Assembly: GCA_016785015.1 (NCBI GenBank)
Contig: JADHTJ010000042.1
Location: 1 to 32,435, forward strand
Source of the DNA: Anaerolineales bacterium
GTDB lineage: Bacteria > Chloroflexota > Anaerolineae > Anaerolineales > UBA11858
Direction of reading: 5' to 3'
Length of the DNA: 32,435 nucleotides
Within the stretch, counting starts at the first letter, position 1, and the number at the start of each line of letters is the position of its first letter. The notes under the pieces were generated by a model. The model did no database searches, was not told the origin of the DNA, and saw only the letters and a list, made by a program, of their open reading frames with translations. Position numbers and translations under genes: made by a program. Positions 16,148-24,080 of the stretch are shown one piece after another.

Positions 16148-16230
16148 GTGTTGACATTTAGTAATTTCTCTCCAGAAATGAATAGCTTCAAATATTGCAC
16201 TCTCCCTGGCAACAACTGAAATGTCAACAC
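16148..16230. repeat. 83-bp element bounded by 12-bp perfect inverted repeats
   Basis: GTGTTGACATTT (16148-16159) and AAATGTCAACAC (16219-16230) are exact reverse complements, 59 bp apart. The right arm ends 3 bp before the pyrH stop codon. The interior shows no open frame. It could be a small MITE-like insertion or a pair of operator sites; each arm contains a TTGACA but I see no matching -10. Confidence 0.6.
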
Positions 16231-16233
16231 TTC

Positions 16234-16980
<747 letters not shown>

Positions 16981-17010
16981 CTACTCTTGCTGTAATTTGA
17001 GATTATATAT

Positions 17011-17039
17011 CAAAAAGGCCAACCAATTGGTTGACCTTT
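17011..17039 (-). terminator. Intrinsic terminator after tsf
   Basis: The stem AAAGGTCAACC/GGTTGGCCTTT on the - strand (arms 17029-17039 and 17014-17024, one mismatch) has an AATT loop and is followed by TTTTTG. It begins 6 bp after the tsf stop. Confidence 0.8.
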
Positions 17040-17045
17040 CTTGAT

Positions 17046-17648
17046 CTAGTTGCTCTTTTCGCCGAGAGCCCAGCGAGAAAATCTTCGGATGATCAGATTT
17101 TCTCCAATGGCGACGATAGTTTGATTCATATATTCCTGAATACTCAGTTTGTCATCTCTGATATAAGCTTGGCGCAGCAATACGACTTCATCTTTGAACT
17201 TGTCAACACGCCCATCAACGATGCGATCGACGATATTTTCAGGTTTGCCTTCTTGCAAGGCAAGCTCTTTAGCAATCTCGCTTTCTTTCGCAAGGAGGTC
17301 CTCAGGGATATCTTCTTCGGTTATGTAAAGAGGCGAAAGTGCAGCAATTTGCAAGGCAATCTCGTGAGCAAATTCGCGGAATGCTTCAGAGCGGGAGACG
17401 AAATCTGTCTCGCAATTGACTTCAACCATGACACCCACGCGGCCATCACCGTGGTTATAAAGTTCGATCACACCTTCAGATGCTACTCGATCGGCGCGCT
17501 TGGCGGCTTTAGCAAGTCCCTTTTTTCGTAGATACTCGACTGCTTTCTCGAAGTCGCCGTTATGCTCCTCGAGGGCTTTCTTACAGTCCATGAAGCCTGC
17601 GCTGGTTTTTTGGCGCAGTTCTTTGATTTCTTTGGAAGTAATGCTCAT
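17046..17648 (-). CDS. tsf: Elongation factor Ts
   Basis: It exchanges GDP for GTP on EF-Tu. The N-terminal UBA-like part and signature are clear: 'ELRQKTSAGFMDCKKAL' then 'AVEYLRKKGLAKAAKRADRVASEG'. The core 'VGVMVEVNCETDFVSRSEAFREFAHEIALQIAA' carries the TDFV motif that enters EF-Tu. At 200 residues it is the short form known from Thermus and several other phyla, not the ~280-residue E. coli form. The start codon directly follows the rpsB stop (TAAATG), and GAGG inside the rpsB end serves as ribosome binding site, so the two are translationally coupled. Confidence 0.97.
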   Translation of the reverse strand: MSITSKEIKELRQKTSAGFMDCKKALEEHNGDFEKAVEYLRKKGLAKAAKRADRVASEGVIELYNHGDGRVGVMVEVNCETDFVSRSEAFREFAHEIALQIAALSPLYITEEDIPEDLLAKESEIAKELALQEGKPENIVDRIVDGRVDKFKDEVVLLRQAYIRDDKLSIQEYMNQTIVAIGENLIIRRFSRWALGEKSN

Positions 17649-18770
17649 TTATTTTGCCTCATCTTCTGTAGATTTTTCCTCTGCAGCGTTTGCTTCTTCG
17701 GCTTCTTCCGCGGGTGCTTCTTCAGTCTGATCGACATCAACGGCTTCTTCGGCCTCAGTCTCGACAGCCTCTACCGCATCAGCCTCTACCGCATCAGCCT
17801 CTACCACATCAGCCTCTACCGCATCAGCCTCTGCCGCATCAGCCTCTGCCGCATCAGCCTCTACCGTTCCAGCCTCTGCTGCTTCAGCCTCTGCTGCCGC
17901 GTCGGCCTCAGCCTTTTCAGCAGCCTCGGCCTTTGCTTTAGCAACGGCCTCAGCTTCAGCAGCTTTGGTTGCTTCAAGCTTAGCCAGGGTGGCTTCACCA
18001 AGAAGCTCTTCATCGCTCATCTCAGCGGTTTCTTCGTAACGAACTTGGGGAACCTCGGCAGCAGCGTATTCTTCATCTTCATCTTTACGCATGGCCTTGC
18101 CTTCAATGACAGAGTCGGCAATTTTCCCGACGATCAGTTTGATGGCGCGGATGGCATCATCATTGGATGGGATGATATAGTCGATGTTGCTGGGATCACA
18201 ATTTGTATCCACCATGGCAACAACGGGAATGCCAAGAATATTGGCTTCGTGCACCGAAGTCTCTTCTCGGCTGATATCAACAACAAAGAGCACATCTGGG
18301 ACACCATCCATATCGCGAACGCCACCGAAGAGCATATCCAGACGATCGATTTTACGAGTTTCGCCGAGAGCTTCTTTCTTGGACAAGATCTCAAACTCGC
18401 CACTATCGCGCATGCGTTCCAAGCGGTTGAGTTCATTGACCCGCGCTCGGATGGTAGCCCAGTTGGTCATAGTACCGCCCAACCAGCGATGGGTAACCCA
18501 AGGCATGTCGCAGCGCTCGGCTTCAAGTTGGATGGTTTCTTGGGCCTGGCGCTTCGTGCCTACAAAGAGTACATTACCGCCTTCAGATACGATATCGCGG
18601 ATCAGCGCATAGGCTTCTTCCAGCCCCCTGAGCGTCAATTCCAAATCAATAATATGGATATTATTGCGCTGGGTGAAGATATAGGGCTTCATTTTGGGGT
18701 GCCAGCGATGGGTTCGGTGCCCAAAGTGAACACCACTCTCTAAGAGTGCTTTCATGGAAACTACGGACAT
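17649..18770 (-). CDS. rpsB: Ribosomal protein S2 with long acidic repeat tail
   Basis: This is a small-subunit protein. The S2 core (about 1-230) shows 'LLESGVHFGHRTHRWHPKMK', 'IHIIDLELTLRGLEEAY', 'GGNVLFVGTKRQAQETI', 'WLGGTMTNWATIRARV' and 'DVLFVVDISREETSVHEANI'. The start at 18770 is preferred over upstream in-frame codons, because GGAG lies at 18777-18780 and the conserved core begins a few residues on. The upstream extension would cross the promoter and leader. After about residue 245 the protein changes to a roughly 120-residue Ala/Glu/Asp-rich tail, with a pentapeptide tandem repeat of the type AVEAD, giving 373 residues in all. The tail is very acidic and probably disordered. Some Chloroflexota S2 proteins are known to carry extensions; this one is notable for its clean DNA repeat. 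Confidence 0.97.
   Translation of the reverse strand: MSVVSMKALLESGVHFGHRTHRWHPKMKPYIFTQRNNIHIIDLELTLRGLEEAYALIRDIVSEGGNVLFVGTKRQAQETIQLEAERCDMPWVTHRWLGGTMTNWATIRARVNELNRLERMRDSGEFEILSKKEALGETRKIDRLDMLFGGVRDMDGVPDVLFVVDISREETSVHEANILGIPVVAMVDTNCDPSNIDYIIPSNDDAIRAIKLIVGKIADSVIEGKAMRKDEDEEYAAAEVPQVRYEETAEMSDEELLGEATLAKLEATKAAEAEAVAKAKAEAAEKAEADAAAEAEAAEAGTVEADAAEADAAEADAVEADVVEADAVEADAVEAVETEAEEAVDVDQTEEAPAEEAEEANAAEEKSTEDEAK
17767..17901 (-). repeat. 15-bp tandem repeat in the rpsB tail
   Basis: Eight full units and one degenerate unit of GCCTCTACCGCATCA (+ strand) run from 17767 to 17901, encoding AVEAD-type pentapeptides on the - strand. Variation is mostly ACC/GCC/GCT and GCATCA/ACATCA. 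The unit length keeps the frame, so copy-number change would only alter tail length. Confidence 0.9.
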
Positions 18771-18807
18771 ATTTATCTCCTGCGTTTTTTCCTCCGTCTC
18801 TATCGAT

Positions 18808-18857
18808 CCCAATGAGCACCGCAGGTGAGCTTCCCCGCTCGCGGCACGCTCCCAATG
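18808..18857 (-). promoter_or_regulatory. Structured rpsB leader, possible S2 autoregulatory element
   Basis: Within the rpsB 5' leader the - strand RNA can fold into nested helices: GAGC(18848-18851)/GCTC(18814-18817), CCGC(18841-18844)/GCGG(18819-18822) and GAGC(18837-18840)/GCTC(18827-18830). They are flanked by two direct copies of CATTGGGA. Ribosomal-protein leaders often bind their own product; the structure is seen, the role is inferred. Confidence 0.45.
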
Positions 18858-18906
18858 GGTCAAGAGACGTGTGTATTTTTTGGTCTGCTTGTGCAAAACC
18901 GGGCGG

Positions 18907-18935
18907 AGTATATCAGGGGAATTGGGAATTGTAAA
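18907..18935 (-). promoter_or_regulatory. Promoter of rpsB-tsf
   Basis: TTTACA (18930-18935) and TATACT (18907-18912) lie 17 bp apart on the - strand, with a TG near the -10. The start of transcription would be near 18900, giving a leader of about 130 bases. The -35 sits within one arm of the adjacent inverted repeat. Confidence 0.7.
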
Positions 18936-18973
18936 TGGTGAATTGTTAATTCTCATTCACAATTCACCATTTA
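18932..18973. repeat. 15-bp perfect inverted repeat between thrS and rpsB
   Basis: TAAATGGTGAATTGT (18932-18946) and ACAATTCACCATTTA (18959-18973) can form a hairpin with a 12-base loop, beginning 20 bp after the thrS stop. There is no T run after it in the thrS direction, so it is not a classical terminator. Sequences like this are common as dispersed intergenic palindromes. Confidence 0.75.
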
Positions 18974-18992
18974 TCGTTTATCATTCCCGATT

Positions 18993-20810
18993 TTACAACT
19001 CTGCTGATCGCGTTGAAATCTTTCCTTGAATCATATCGAGAAATTCATCAACAGACGTGCCATCTTTACGAGTGCCATCTCGCAAGCGCAAAGCAATGCT
19101 GTTTTCTTCGACTTCACGCTTGCCAACGACCAGCATATAAGGCACCTGCATCTTCTGCGCAGAGCGGATCTTGGCATTCATGCGGTCGGAGCCCAAATCT
19201 GCTTTGACGCGCACGTTGATAGCTTTGAGTTTACGCTCAATTTCGAGAGCATATTCATTTTGGTCATCTGTGATGGGGATGACGCTCGCTTGCTCGGGGG
19301 CAAGCCAAACAGGGAATTTTCCGGCGTAGTGCTCGATCAAGAAGCCGATCAATCGTTCGTGCGTGCTCAAAGGGGCACGGTGAATGCACAAGGGGGTTTC
19401 ATCCTCTCCGGCGCTGTTCTTGAAGGCCAGATCAAAGCTCACCGGCTGAGAAAAATCTACCTGATTCGTAGCCAGCGTGAACTCGCGGCCTATGGCGCTC
19501 CAAACTTGCACGTCTACCTTGGGGCCGTAGAAAGCCGCCTCGTCAGGAACCTCTACAAAAGGCACATTGCCGTTGCGCATGGCCTGACGAACCATTTCTT
19601 CAGTCTTCAACCACAGGCGTTCATTATCAACATACTTCTTACTCAGCCCTTCTTTGACGTGTGTGCTGAAGCGCATAACGTATTTCTCGATGTTGAAAAT
19701 TTCGAAATATTCCATGTACATGGCGATTACGTCCATGAACTCTTGCTCGAAATCATCCTCGGAGCAGTAGATATGAGCATCGTTCATTTGCATGGAGCGC
19801 ACGCGCATCAGGCCAAAGAGCTCGCCGCTCTTCTCGAAGCGGTAGCAAGTGCCGTACTCCGCCAGCCGTAGGGGCAAGTCGCGATAGCTGCGCGGGCGGG
19901 CGTCGAAGATCTTGTGATGCATAGGGCAATTCATTGGTTTGACATAATACTTGACGCCATCCATATCCATAGGCGGATACATGCTCTCGGCATAGTAGGG
20001 TAGATGGCCGCTGCGATGGAAAAGATCTTCTTTGGTGAGATGGGGTGTGCGCACGCGATCGTAGTTGTGGTTATGCTCGATTTCCTTTGCCAGGGCCTCC
20101 AATTCTTCAATCAAGATGCCGCCATTGGGCAGCCAGAGCGGCAGGCCGGGTCCGACTTCATCGGAAAAGGTGTAGATATCAAGCTCCTTGCCTAACTTGC
20201 GATGGTCGCGTTTTTTGGCTTCTTCCAACATGTGGAGATGCTCTTCTAACTCTTTAGAAGTTTTCCAGGCCGTACCATAGATTCGCTGGAGTTGGGACTT
20301 GTTCTCATCGCCGCGCCAATAGGCTCCGGCGATGCTCATCAACTTGATCGCCGAAGGATTGATCTTGCCCGTATGCTCCACGTGAGGTCCGCGGCATAAA
20401 TCGGTAAAGGCATCATGCGAATAAAATGAGATTTCAGGTTTCTCATCTAAAGGTTCGCCGTATTCGTCAAAACCACCTTCTTCTAAGCCTTCGATTAGCT
20501 CGATTTTGTAGGGTTGTCCTTCGAACATTTCTTTAGCTTTTTCTGCGCTGACGACAACTTTCTCGAATGGGTGATGTTTTGCGATGATCTGCCTCATGCG
20601 CTTTTCGATGGCTTTGAGATCATCGGGGGTCAGGTTGCGCGGTAGATCGAAATCGTAATAGAAGCCGTTCTCGACGGGCGGGCCGATGGCAAACTTGGCT
20701 TCACCGGGTTCGAACAATTCAATCACCGCCTGAGCCATAACATGCGCGGCCGAGTGCCGGATGCGGTAAAGTTCTGATTCTTCGTATTTTTCTTGTTCTT
20801 GGTAAGACAT
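18993..20810 (-). CDS. thrS: Threonyl-tRNA synthetase lacking the TGS domain
   Basis: It charges tRNA-Thr and edits mischarged serine. At 605 residues it is shorter than the ~640 of E. coli because the N-terminal TGS domain is absent: the protein begins about ten residues before the editing domain. Editing-site motifs are intact ('HSAAHVMAQAV' and 'CRGPHVEHTG'). The class II core has the zinc Cys in 'KPMNCPMHHKIF', a His in 'MNDAHIYC' and a His in 'LSTHERLIGFLIEHY'. 'GPKVDVQV' (motif 2/3 region) and the C-terminal anticodon domain ('FPVWLAPEQASVIPI') are complete. AGGAG precedes the ATG. Expression is controlled by an upstream T-box and promoter. It is followed by rpsB on the same strand but with an independent promoter. 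Confidence 0.97.
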   Translation of the reverse strand: MSYQEQEKYEESELYRIRHSAAHVMAQAVIELFEPGEAKFAIGPPVENGFYYDFDLPRNLTPDDLKAIEKRMRQIIAKHHPFEKVVVSAEKAKEMFEGQPYKIELIEGLEEGGFDEYGEPLDEKPEISFYSHDAFTDLCRGPHVEHTGKINPSAIKLMSIAGAYWRGDENKSQLQRIYGTAWKTSKELEEHLHMLEEAKKRDHRKLGKELDIYTFSDEVGPGLPLWLPNGGILIEELEALAKEIEHNHNYDRVRTPHLTKEDLFHRSGHLPYYAESMYPPMDMDGVKYYVKPMNCPMHHKIFDARPRSYRDLPLRLAEYGTCYRFEKSGELFGLMRVRSMQMNDAHIYCSEDDFEQEFMDVIAMYMEYFEIFNIEKYVMRFSTHVKEGLSKKYVDNERLWLKTEEMVRQAMRNGNVPFVEVPDEAAFYGPKVDVQVWSAIGREFTLATNQVDFSQPVSFDLAFKNSAGEDETPLCIHRAPLSTHERLIGFLIEHYAGKFPVWLAPEQASVIPITDDQNEYALEIERKLKAINVRVKADLGSDRMNAKIRSAQKMQVPYMLVVGKREVEENSIALRLRDGTRKDGTSVDEFLDMIQGKISTRSAEL

Positions 20811-20899
20811 TTTCTTGCTCCTTCGGAGTCCGGGGACCGAAGACGGGGGACCGAAAAATACAATTCTCTGTCTCCTGTCCTCCGTCTCCCGTCCTTAAC
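20811..20899 (-). other. Low-complexity G/A then C/T stretch between T-box and thrS
   Basis: The - strand carries a run of GGAGACGG/GGACAGGAG-like words, then a short AT part, then CGGTCCCCCGTC and CGGTCCCC. GACGGGAGAC and GTCCCCCGTC can pair with one mismatch. It sits in the thrS untranslated leader after the terminator; no gene is seen in it. Confidence 0.5.
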
Positions 20900-20935
20900 T
20901 AAAAACGCTCTCGCCTATATTCAGGGCGAGAGCGC
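20900..20935 (-). terminator. T-box-controlled terminator of thrS
   Basis: On the - strand CGCTCTCGCC/GGCGAGAGCG (arms 20925-20934 and 20906-20915) with a 9-base loop is followed by TTTTT. It comes directly after the T-box sequence, as expected for a transcription-attenuating T-box. Confidence 0.9.
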
Positions 20936-21195
20936 TAGCTCACACGGTTCCACCTGATTTGAGTGAGACCCTAAAGGTCTCAAAGACCTTTAGGGTCTTT
21001 TTGACTCACCTCATTGGGCTGGTAACGGGGCCATCCGTTCTCCTTACTTGTCCTGAGCGAAGGTGAAGGACGTTCTGGATTACGCTCGCGGGGGGTTTTC
21101 ATTGGTCGGTTGCTGGGGGAGACTCTCAGCCGATGGTCTCCTTTTTCTGTCAGGGCCGAACCAGTTACTCGTCCCGGTCATCGCGTTTTGGATAA
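20936..21195 (-). promoter_or_regulatory. T-box leader of thrS
   Basis: On the - strand the leader starts with GACGAGTAACTGG (AGTA box). It then has an apical Stem I helix GGAGAC/GTCTCC enclosing CATCGGCTGAGA, and ends with the T-box AGGTGGAACCGTG (20944-20956 region) before the terminator. The T-box loop bases UGGA would pair with a UCCA tRNA end, that is a discriminator U. A plausible Thr specifier is ACC (reverse complement of 21104-21106) followed by A; this assignment is not verified. Uncharged tRNA-Thr would favour the antiterminator. The leader also contains a 15-bp palindrome and a TCCTGAGCGAAGGTGAAGGA segment. Confidence 0.85.
20966..20998. repeat. Perfect 15-bp hairpin inside the T-box leader
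   Basis: AGACCCTAAAGGTCT (20966-20980) and AGACCTTTAGGGTCT (20984-20998) are exact reverse complements around a CAA loop. They occupy the position where T-box Stem III is expected. This may be Stem III itself or an inserted dispersed palindrome. Confidence 0.85.
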
Positions 21196-21206
21196 TATTT
21201 GTCGTT

Positions 21207-21234
21207 ATTATAAATCGCTTTGAGCGGCTGTCAA
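21207..21234 (-). promoter_or_regulatory. Consensus promoter of thrS
   Basis: TTGACA (21229-21234) and TATAAT (21207-21212), both perfect, lie 16 bp apart on the - strand. The TGA inside the -35 is also the stop codon of the ROK kinase gene, so the two genes are packed with no spacer. Confidence 0.88.
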
Positions 21235-22121
21235 GCTCCACGCTGATAAGCTAGTTCTGCCAGGGCAATTGATCCCAGCACACCAGAGTGTTTGACAAGG
21301 ACTGGGGGAATTATGTAGCTCTCAATATCGTTTATTATTTCTGGAACTTGTACATAGCTGTTTAACAACGCGTGAACTTTAGCGCGTATCAGGGGAAATA
21401 ACTGCGTTTGCTCCATCACACCACCGCCAAGGATGAGTCGTTGGGGTGCGATGATAAGAATATAGTTGACCAGGGCATATGCCAGATAAGTGGCTTCCAA
21501 ATCCCAAGCTGGATGATCATCAGGAAGAGTTTCGGCGCGTGCACCCCAGCGTGCCTCTAGCGCTGGGCCGGAGGCTAATCCTTCGAGACAATTCCCGTGA
21601 AAGGGGCAAATTCCCTTGAAGGGATCCCGTTCTTGATCGTGTGGTAGAAGAGTATGACCCATTTCGGGATGCATCACGCCATGGAGTAAGTTTCCTTCTA
21701 CCATGGCGCCCCCGCCGATACCGGTTCCGACAGTCAGATATATGAAGGTTTCCAAACCCTGCGCTGCGCCCCAACGATGCTCTCCCAGCGCGGCCGCGTT
21801 GACATCGGTATCGAAGCCTATCGGGATATCAAACTCCGTGCTGATAGCCCCCACGAAATTGGTATGCGCCCAGCCGGGCTTTGGTGTGGAAGTGATATAG
21901 CCAAAAGTGGGAGACTCTGGGTTGGGGTCTACCGGACCGAAGGAGCCGATACCAATAGAAGCCAGTTCGCCGTGGGCTCTGAAGAAAGCAATGGCTTGTT
22001 GAAGCGTTTCATCCGGTGTGGTTGTAGGGAAACGGGTCTCAGTACGAATATCGTCGGGGCCGGTGCCCACGGCGCAAACAAATTTCGTGCCGCCAGCTTC
22101 GATACCACCGAAGAGAGTCAT
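21231..22121 (-). CDS. ROK-family sugar kinase, probable fructokinase
   Basis: It is likely to phosphorylate fructose or a related hexose with ATP. The 296 residues include the ATP-site '[15 protein letters not shown]', the substrate-site Asp in '[20 protein letters not shown]', '[13 protein letters not shown]' and the ROK zinc-binding region 'HPEMGH...[10 protein letters not shown]'. The '[14 protein letters not shown]' segment resembles the fructokinase branch (YdhR/ScrK-like) more than glucokinases. The ATG directly follows the rhodanese stop (TAAATG), so they are translationally coupled. Substrate assignment is by family resemblance only. Confidence 0.88.
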   Translation of the reverse strand: MTLFGGIEAGGTKFVCAVGTGPDDIRTETRFPTTTPDETLQQAIAFFRAHGELASIGIGSFGPVDPNPESPTFGYITSTPKPGWAHTNFVGAISTEFDIPIGFDTDVNAAALGEHRWGAAQGLETFIYLTVGTGIGGGAMVEGNLLHGVMHPEMGHTLLPHDQERDPFKGICPFHGNCLEGLASGPALEARWGARAETLPDDHPAWDLEATYLAYALVNYILIIAPQRLILGGGVMEQTQLFPLIRAKVHALLNSYVQVPEIINDIESYIIPPVLVKHSGVLGSIALAELAYQRGA

Positions 22122-22559
22122 TTATGGTCGTGTGCCTTCGATGGGATATCCTGCCGCGCTCCAGGCTTTCAGGCCGCCAGCCGTGCTGGTGACTTGGTCA
22201 AAACCGGCATCGCGCAAAATATCTCGCCCGACCTGGCTGCGGTTGCCTGAACGGCAGATGACAACAATTTCTTGATCTTGGGGAACTTCATTGACTCGAT
22301 TAGGGAGTTGGTCGAGGGTGATCAGGGTTGTGTTGGGGGCGTGGTACTCATCCCATTCTTCTTGGGTGCGCACATCTAACACAAAGGCGCCCTCTTGGTA
22401 TTTTTGATAAGCTTCATCAACTGTGATCTCGTTGGGGAGAGTTTGAGATGAAGATTGACTTGCTAAGGTGACACCCACCAGGACGATCAAAAGAATACCG
22501 ATAATTCCGATCCAGAGTATTGATTGATTCTTTTGAATTTTACGTTTTTGTTTAGCCAT
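22122..22559 (-). CDS. Membrane-anchored rhodanese-like protein
   Basis: This is a 145-residue single-domain protein. A basic N-terminus and one hydrophobic helix (about 13-33) anchor it, with the rhodanese domain (about 45-140) probably outside the membrane. The active-site loop 'VICRSGNRS' contains the sulphur-carrying Cys. 'AFVLDVRTQEEWDEYHAPN' and the terminal 'GGLKAWSAAGYPIEG' complete the fold. AGGAG lies before the ATG. Possible roles are sulphur transfer or thiol redox; partners are unknown. It stands between a sugar dehydrogenase and a sugar kinase, which does not reveal its job. Confidence 0.9.
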   Translation of the reverse strand: MAKQKRKIQKNQSILWIGIIGILLIVLVGVTLASQSSSQTLPNEITVDEAYQKYQEGAFVLDVRTQEEWDEYHAPNTTLITLDQLPNRVNEVPQDQEIVVICRSGNRSQVGRDILRDAGFDQVTSTAGGLKAWSAAGYPIEGTRP

Positions 22560-22627
22560 TTGTTAATCTCCTGTGTTTACTTTTTAGATGCATGCACATC
22601 TGAATGGTTACACCTAAATCAGTAAGA

Positions 22628-23977
22628 TCACTGTTCTTCCAAACGATAGATATTCCCACTATGATCGACGAGATAAACTTCACCGCCTTCGTCTTCACCA
22701 AATGAGGAAATGGTTGCATTTGAATTAAAGAGTAGCGCGTTCTGCCAATTGCCAGTGACATCCTGTAACAATCCCCAAACCAGACCAGAACAGTAGTCAC
22801 CATAAAGGTAAACCCCCTGCCAATTGGACAGCGCGCCGCGGTAGACCACGCCGCCGGTTACCGAACATCCCTGACCATGATCATACTCGGCGATGGGTTC
22901 TGTTAGTAGTAATCCTTTGGGAATAGTACCCTCATAAGCGTGGCTGCCCTCAAAGATGTCCCAGCCGAAGTTTGTTCCACCGGGGGTGCCGGAATCCAAA
23001 AAGTGAATCTCTTCCCATTGATTTTGGCCCACATCCCCTATAAAGAGATCTCCAGTCAGTCTATCAAAAGAATAGCGCCAGGGATTGCGCAGACCAGCGG
23101 CCCAAATCTCGTCCCCATAAGGATTGTCGGATGGGATCGAATAGGGCGAAACGTTTATATCCAAACGCAGCATTTTGCCAAGCAATGAACTGAGATTTTG
23201 GGCATTTCCTTCAGGATCTCCGGCTGAACCGCCGTCCCCGGTGCCAATGTAGAGAAAACCATCGGGGCCGAATGCCAGATGCCCGCCGTTGTGATTGCCA
23301 TAAGGTTGGGCAATCATCAAGACAATTTCTTCTGTAGTGGGATCAGCGAGGTTGGGATCAGCGGAAACGCGATAGCGGGCGATCACAGTATCACCGCGGT
23401 TGTTAGTGTAATTGACGAAGAAGTACCCATTGTGGGTGTAATCTGGGTGAAAAGCCAACCCTAATAAACCCTGCTCGCTGGATTTGTTGTTGACGCGCTC
23501 ACTGATATCCAGGAAGGGTACTGAGAGCAGAGTATTATCATGAAAAATTCGGATCATCCCTGGTTGCTCAATGATGAATAATCTTCCCGAATCATCCCCC
23601 GCATGCTCTAATCCCACGGGCTTGGTCAGGCCACTGGCAATCAGTGTCCACTGGAATTTGGCGGGATCTGGTAATTGAGTAGCCTGAGTTATCGCCGCAG
23701 GGGTGTGCGTCGCACAAGTTGTTCCGCAGCCACCAGGGCAGACATTGGGGCAGTGATAAGCTTCGTTATCTCCACACGGGGGTGGTGTACACATGATGAT
23801 CGGTGTTTCAGAGAAAGGGGTGGATGTGTATTCGAGAGCTTGCGCTTCGAAGGGTGTGAACGTCGGAGGGGCAAAGGTTGGCAGCGGTGTGGAGGTGGCT
23901 CCACTTGCCAGTGCAATGCAGGCGGTAAGCAGAATAACAGTCGCAACAGAAATTAATAGGATAAATCGCTTCGTCAT
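22628..23977 (-). CDS. Lipoprotein sugar dehydrogenase, GSDH/YliI-like
   Basis: This 449-residue secreted beta-propeller protein is of the PQQ-dependent soluble aldose dehydrogenase family. The signal peptide ends in the lipobox LLTAC (Cys20), so it is likely anchored to the outer face. A Thr/Pro-rich and Cys-rich linker (about 25-95) follows; the repeated CPPPC/CPNVCPGGC pattern is unusual. The propeller shows 'GLTKPVGLEHAGDDSGRLFI', 'EQGLLGLAFHPDY', 'NGGHLAFGPDGFLYIGTGDGG', 'GLRNPWRYSFD' and 'VTGGVVYRG', the family's conserved strands with the His and Arg near the cofactor site. Whether PQQ is made or imported is not shown; no pqq gene is in the window. It leads an apparent operon with the rhodanese and ROK kinase. 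Confidence 0.88.
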   Translation of the reverse strand: MTKRFILLISVATVILLTACIALASGATSTPLPTFAPPTFTPFEAQALEYTSTPFSETPIIMCTPPPCGDNEAYHCPNVCPGGCGTTCATHTPAAITQATQLPDPAKFQWTLIASGLTKPVGLEHAGDDSGRLFIIEQPGMIRIFHDNTLLSVPFLDISERVNNKSSEQGLLGLAFHPDYTHNGYFFVNYTNNRGDTVIARYRVSADPNLADPTTEEIVLMIAQPYGNHNGGHLAFGPDGFLYIGTGDGGSAGDPEGNAQNLSSLLGKMLRLDINVSPYSIPSDNPYGDEIWAAGLRNPWRYSFDRLTGDLFIGDVGQNQWEEIHFLDSGTPGGTNFGWDIFEGSHAYEGTIPKGLLLTEPIAEYDHGQGCSVTGGVVYRGALSNWQGVYLYGDYCSGLVWGLLQDVTGNWQNALLFNSNATISSFGEDEGGEVYLVDHSGNIYRLEEQ

Positions 23978-24013
23978 TTCACACCTCGCAAAATCTTTCT
24001 CAATTAATGATTA

Positions 24014-24041
24014 TATGCCAGAAGTCATAATTTCTGGCATA
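24014..24041. repeat. 10-bp perfect hairpin between DUF1232 gene and dehydrogenase
   Basis: TATGCCAGAA (24014-24023) pairs with TTCTGGCATA (24032-24041) around an 8-base loop. No T run follows on the - strand; CTTTT follows on the + strand. It may help end the DUF1232 transcript but is not a convincing terminator. Confidence 0.5.
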
Positions 24042-24080
24042 CTTTTAGAAAACTCGTTGCTTCAATTTTGATGAGCGGTT

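Noticed and set aside
17562..18743. Long + strand frame with repeated SLYRI-type peptides opposite rpsB
   Set aside because: It is the antisense shadow of the 15-bp repeat and S2 core; rpsB has family motifs, promoter and ribosome binding site.
18787..18956. 62-residue N-terminal extension of S2
   Set aside because: It would translate the promoter and leader; a good ribosome binding site lies before 18770 and the family start matches there.
19026..19871. + strand frame of 281 codons opposite thrS
   Set aside because: Shadow of ThrRS; no motif, signal or ribosome binding site.
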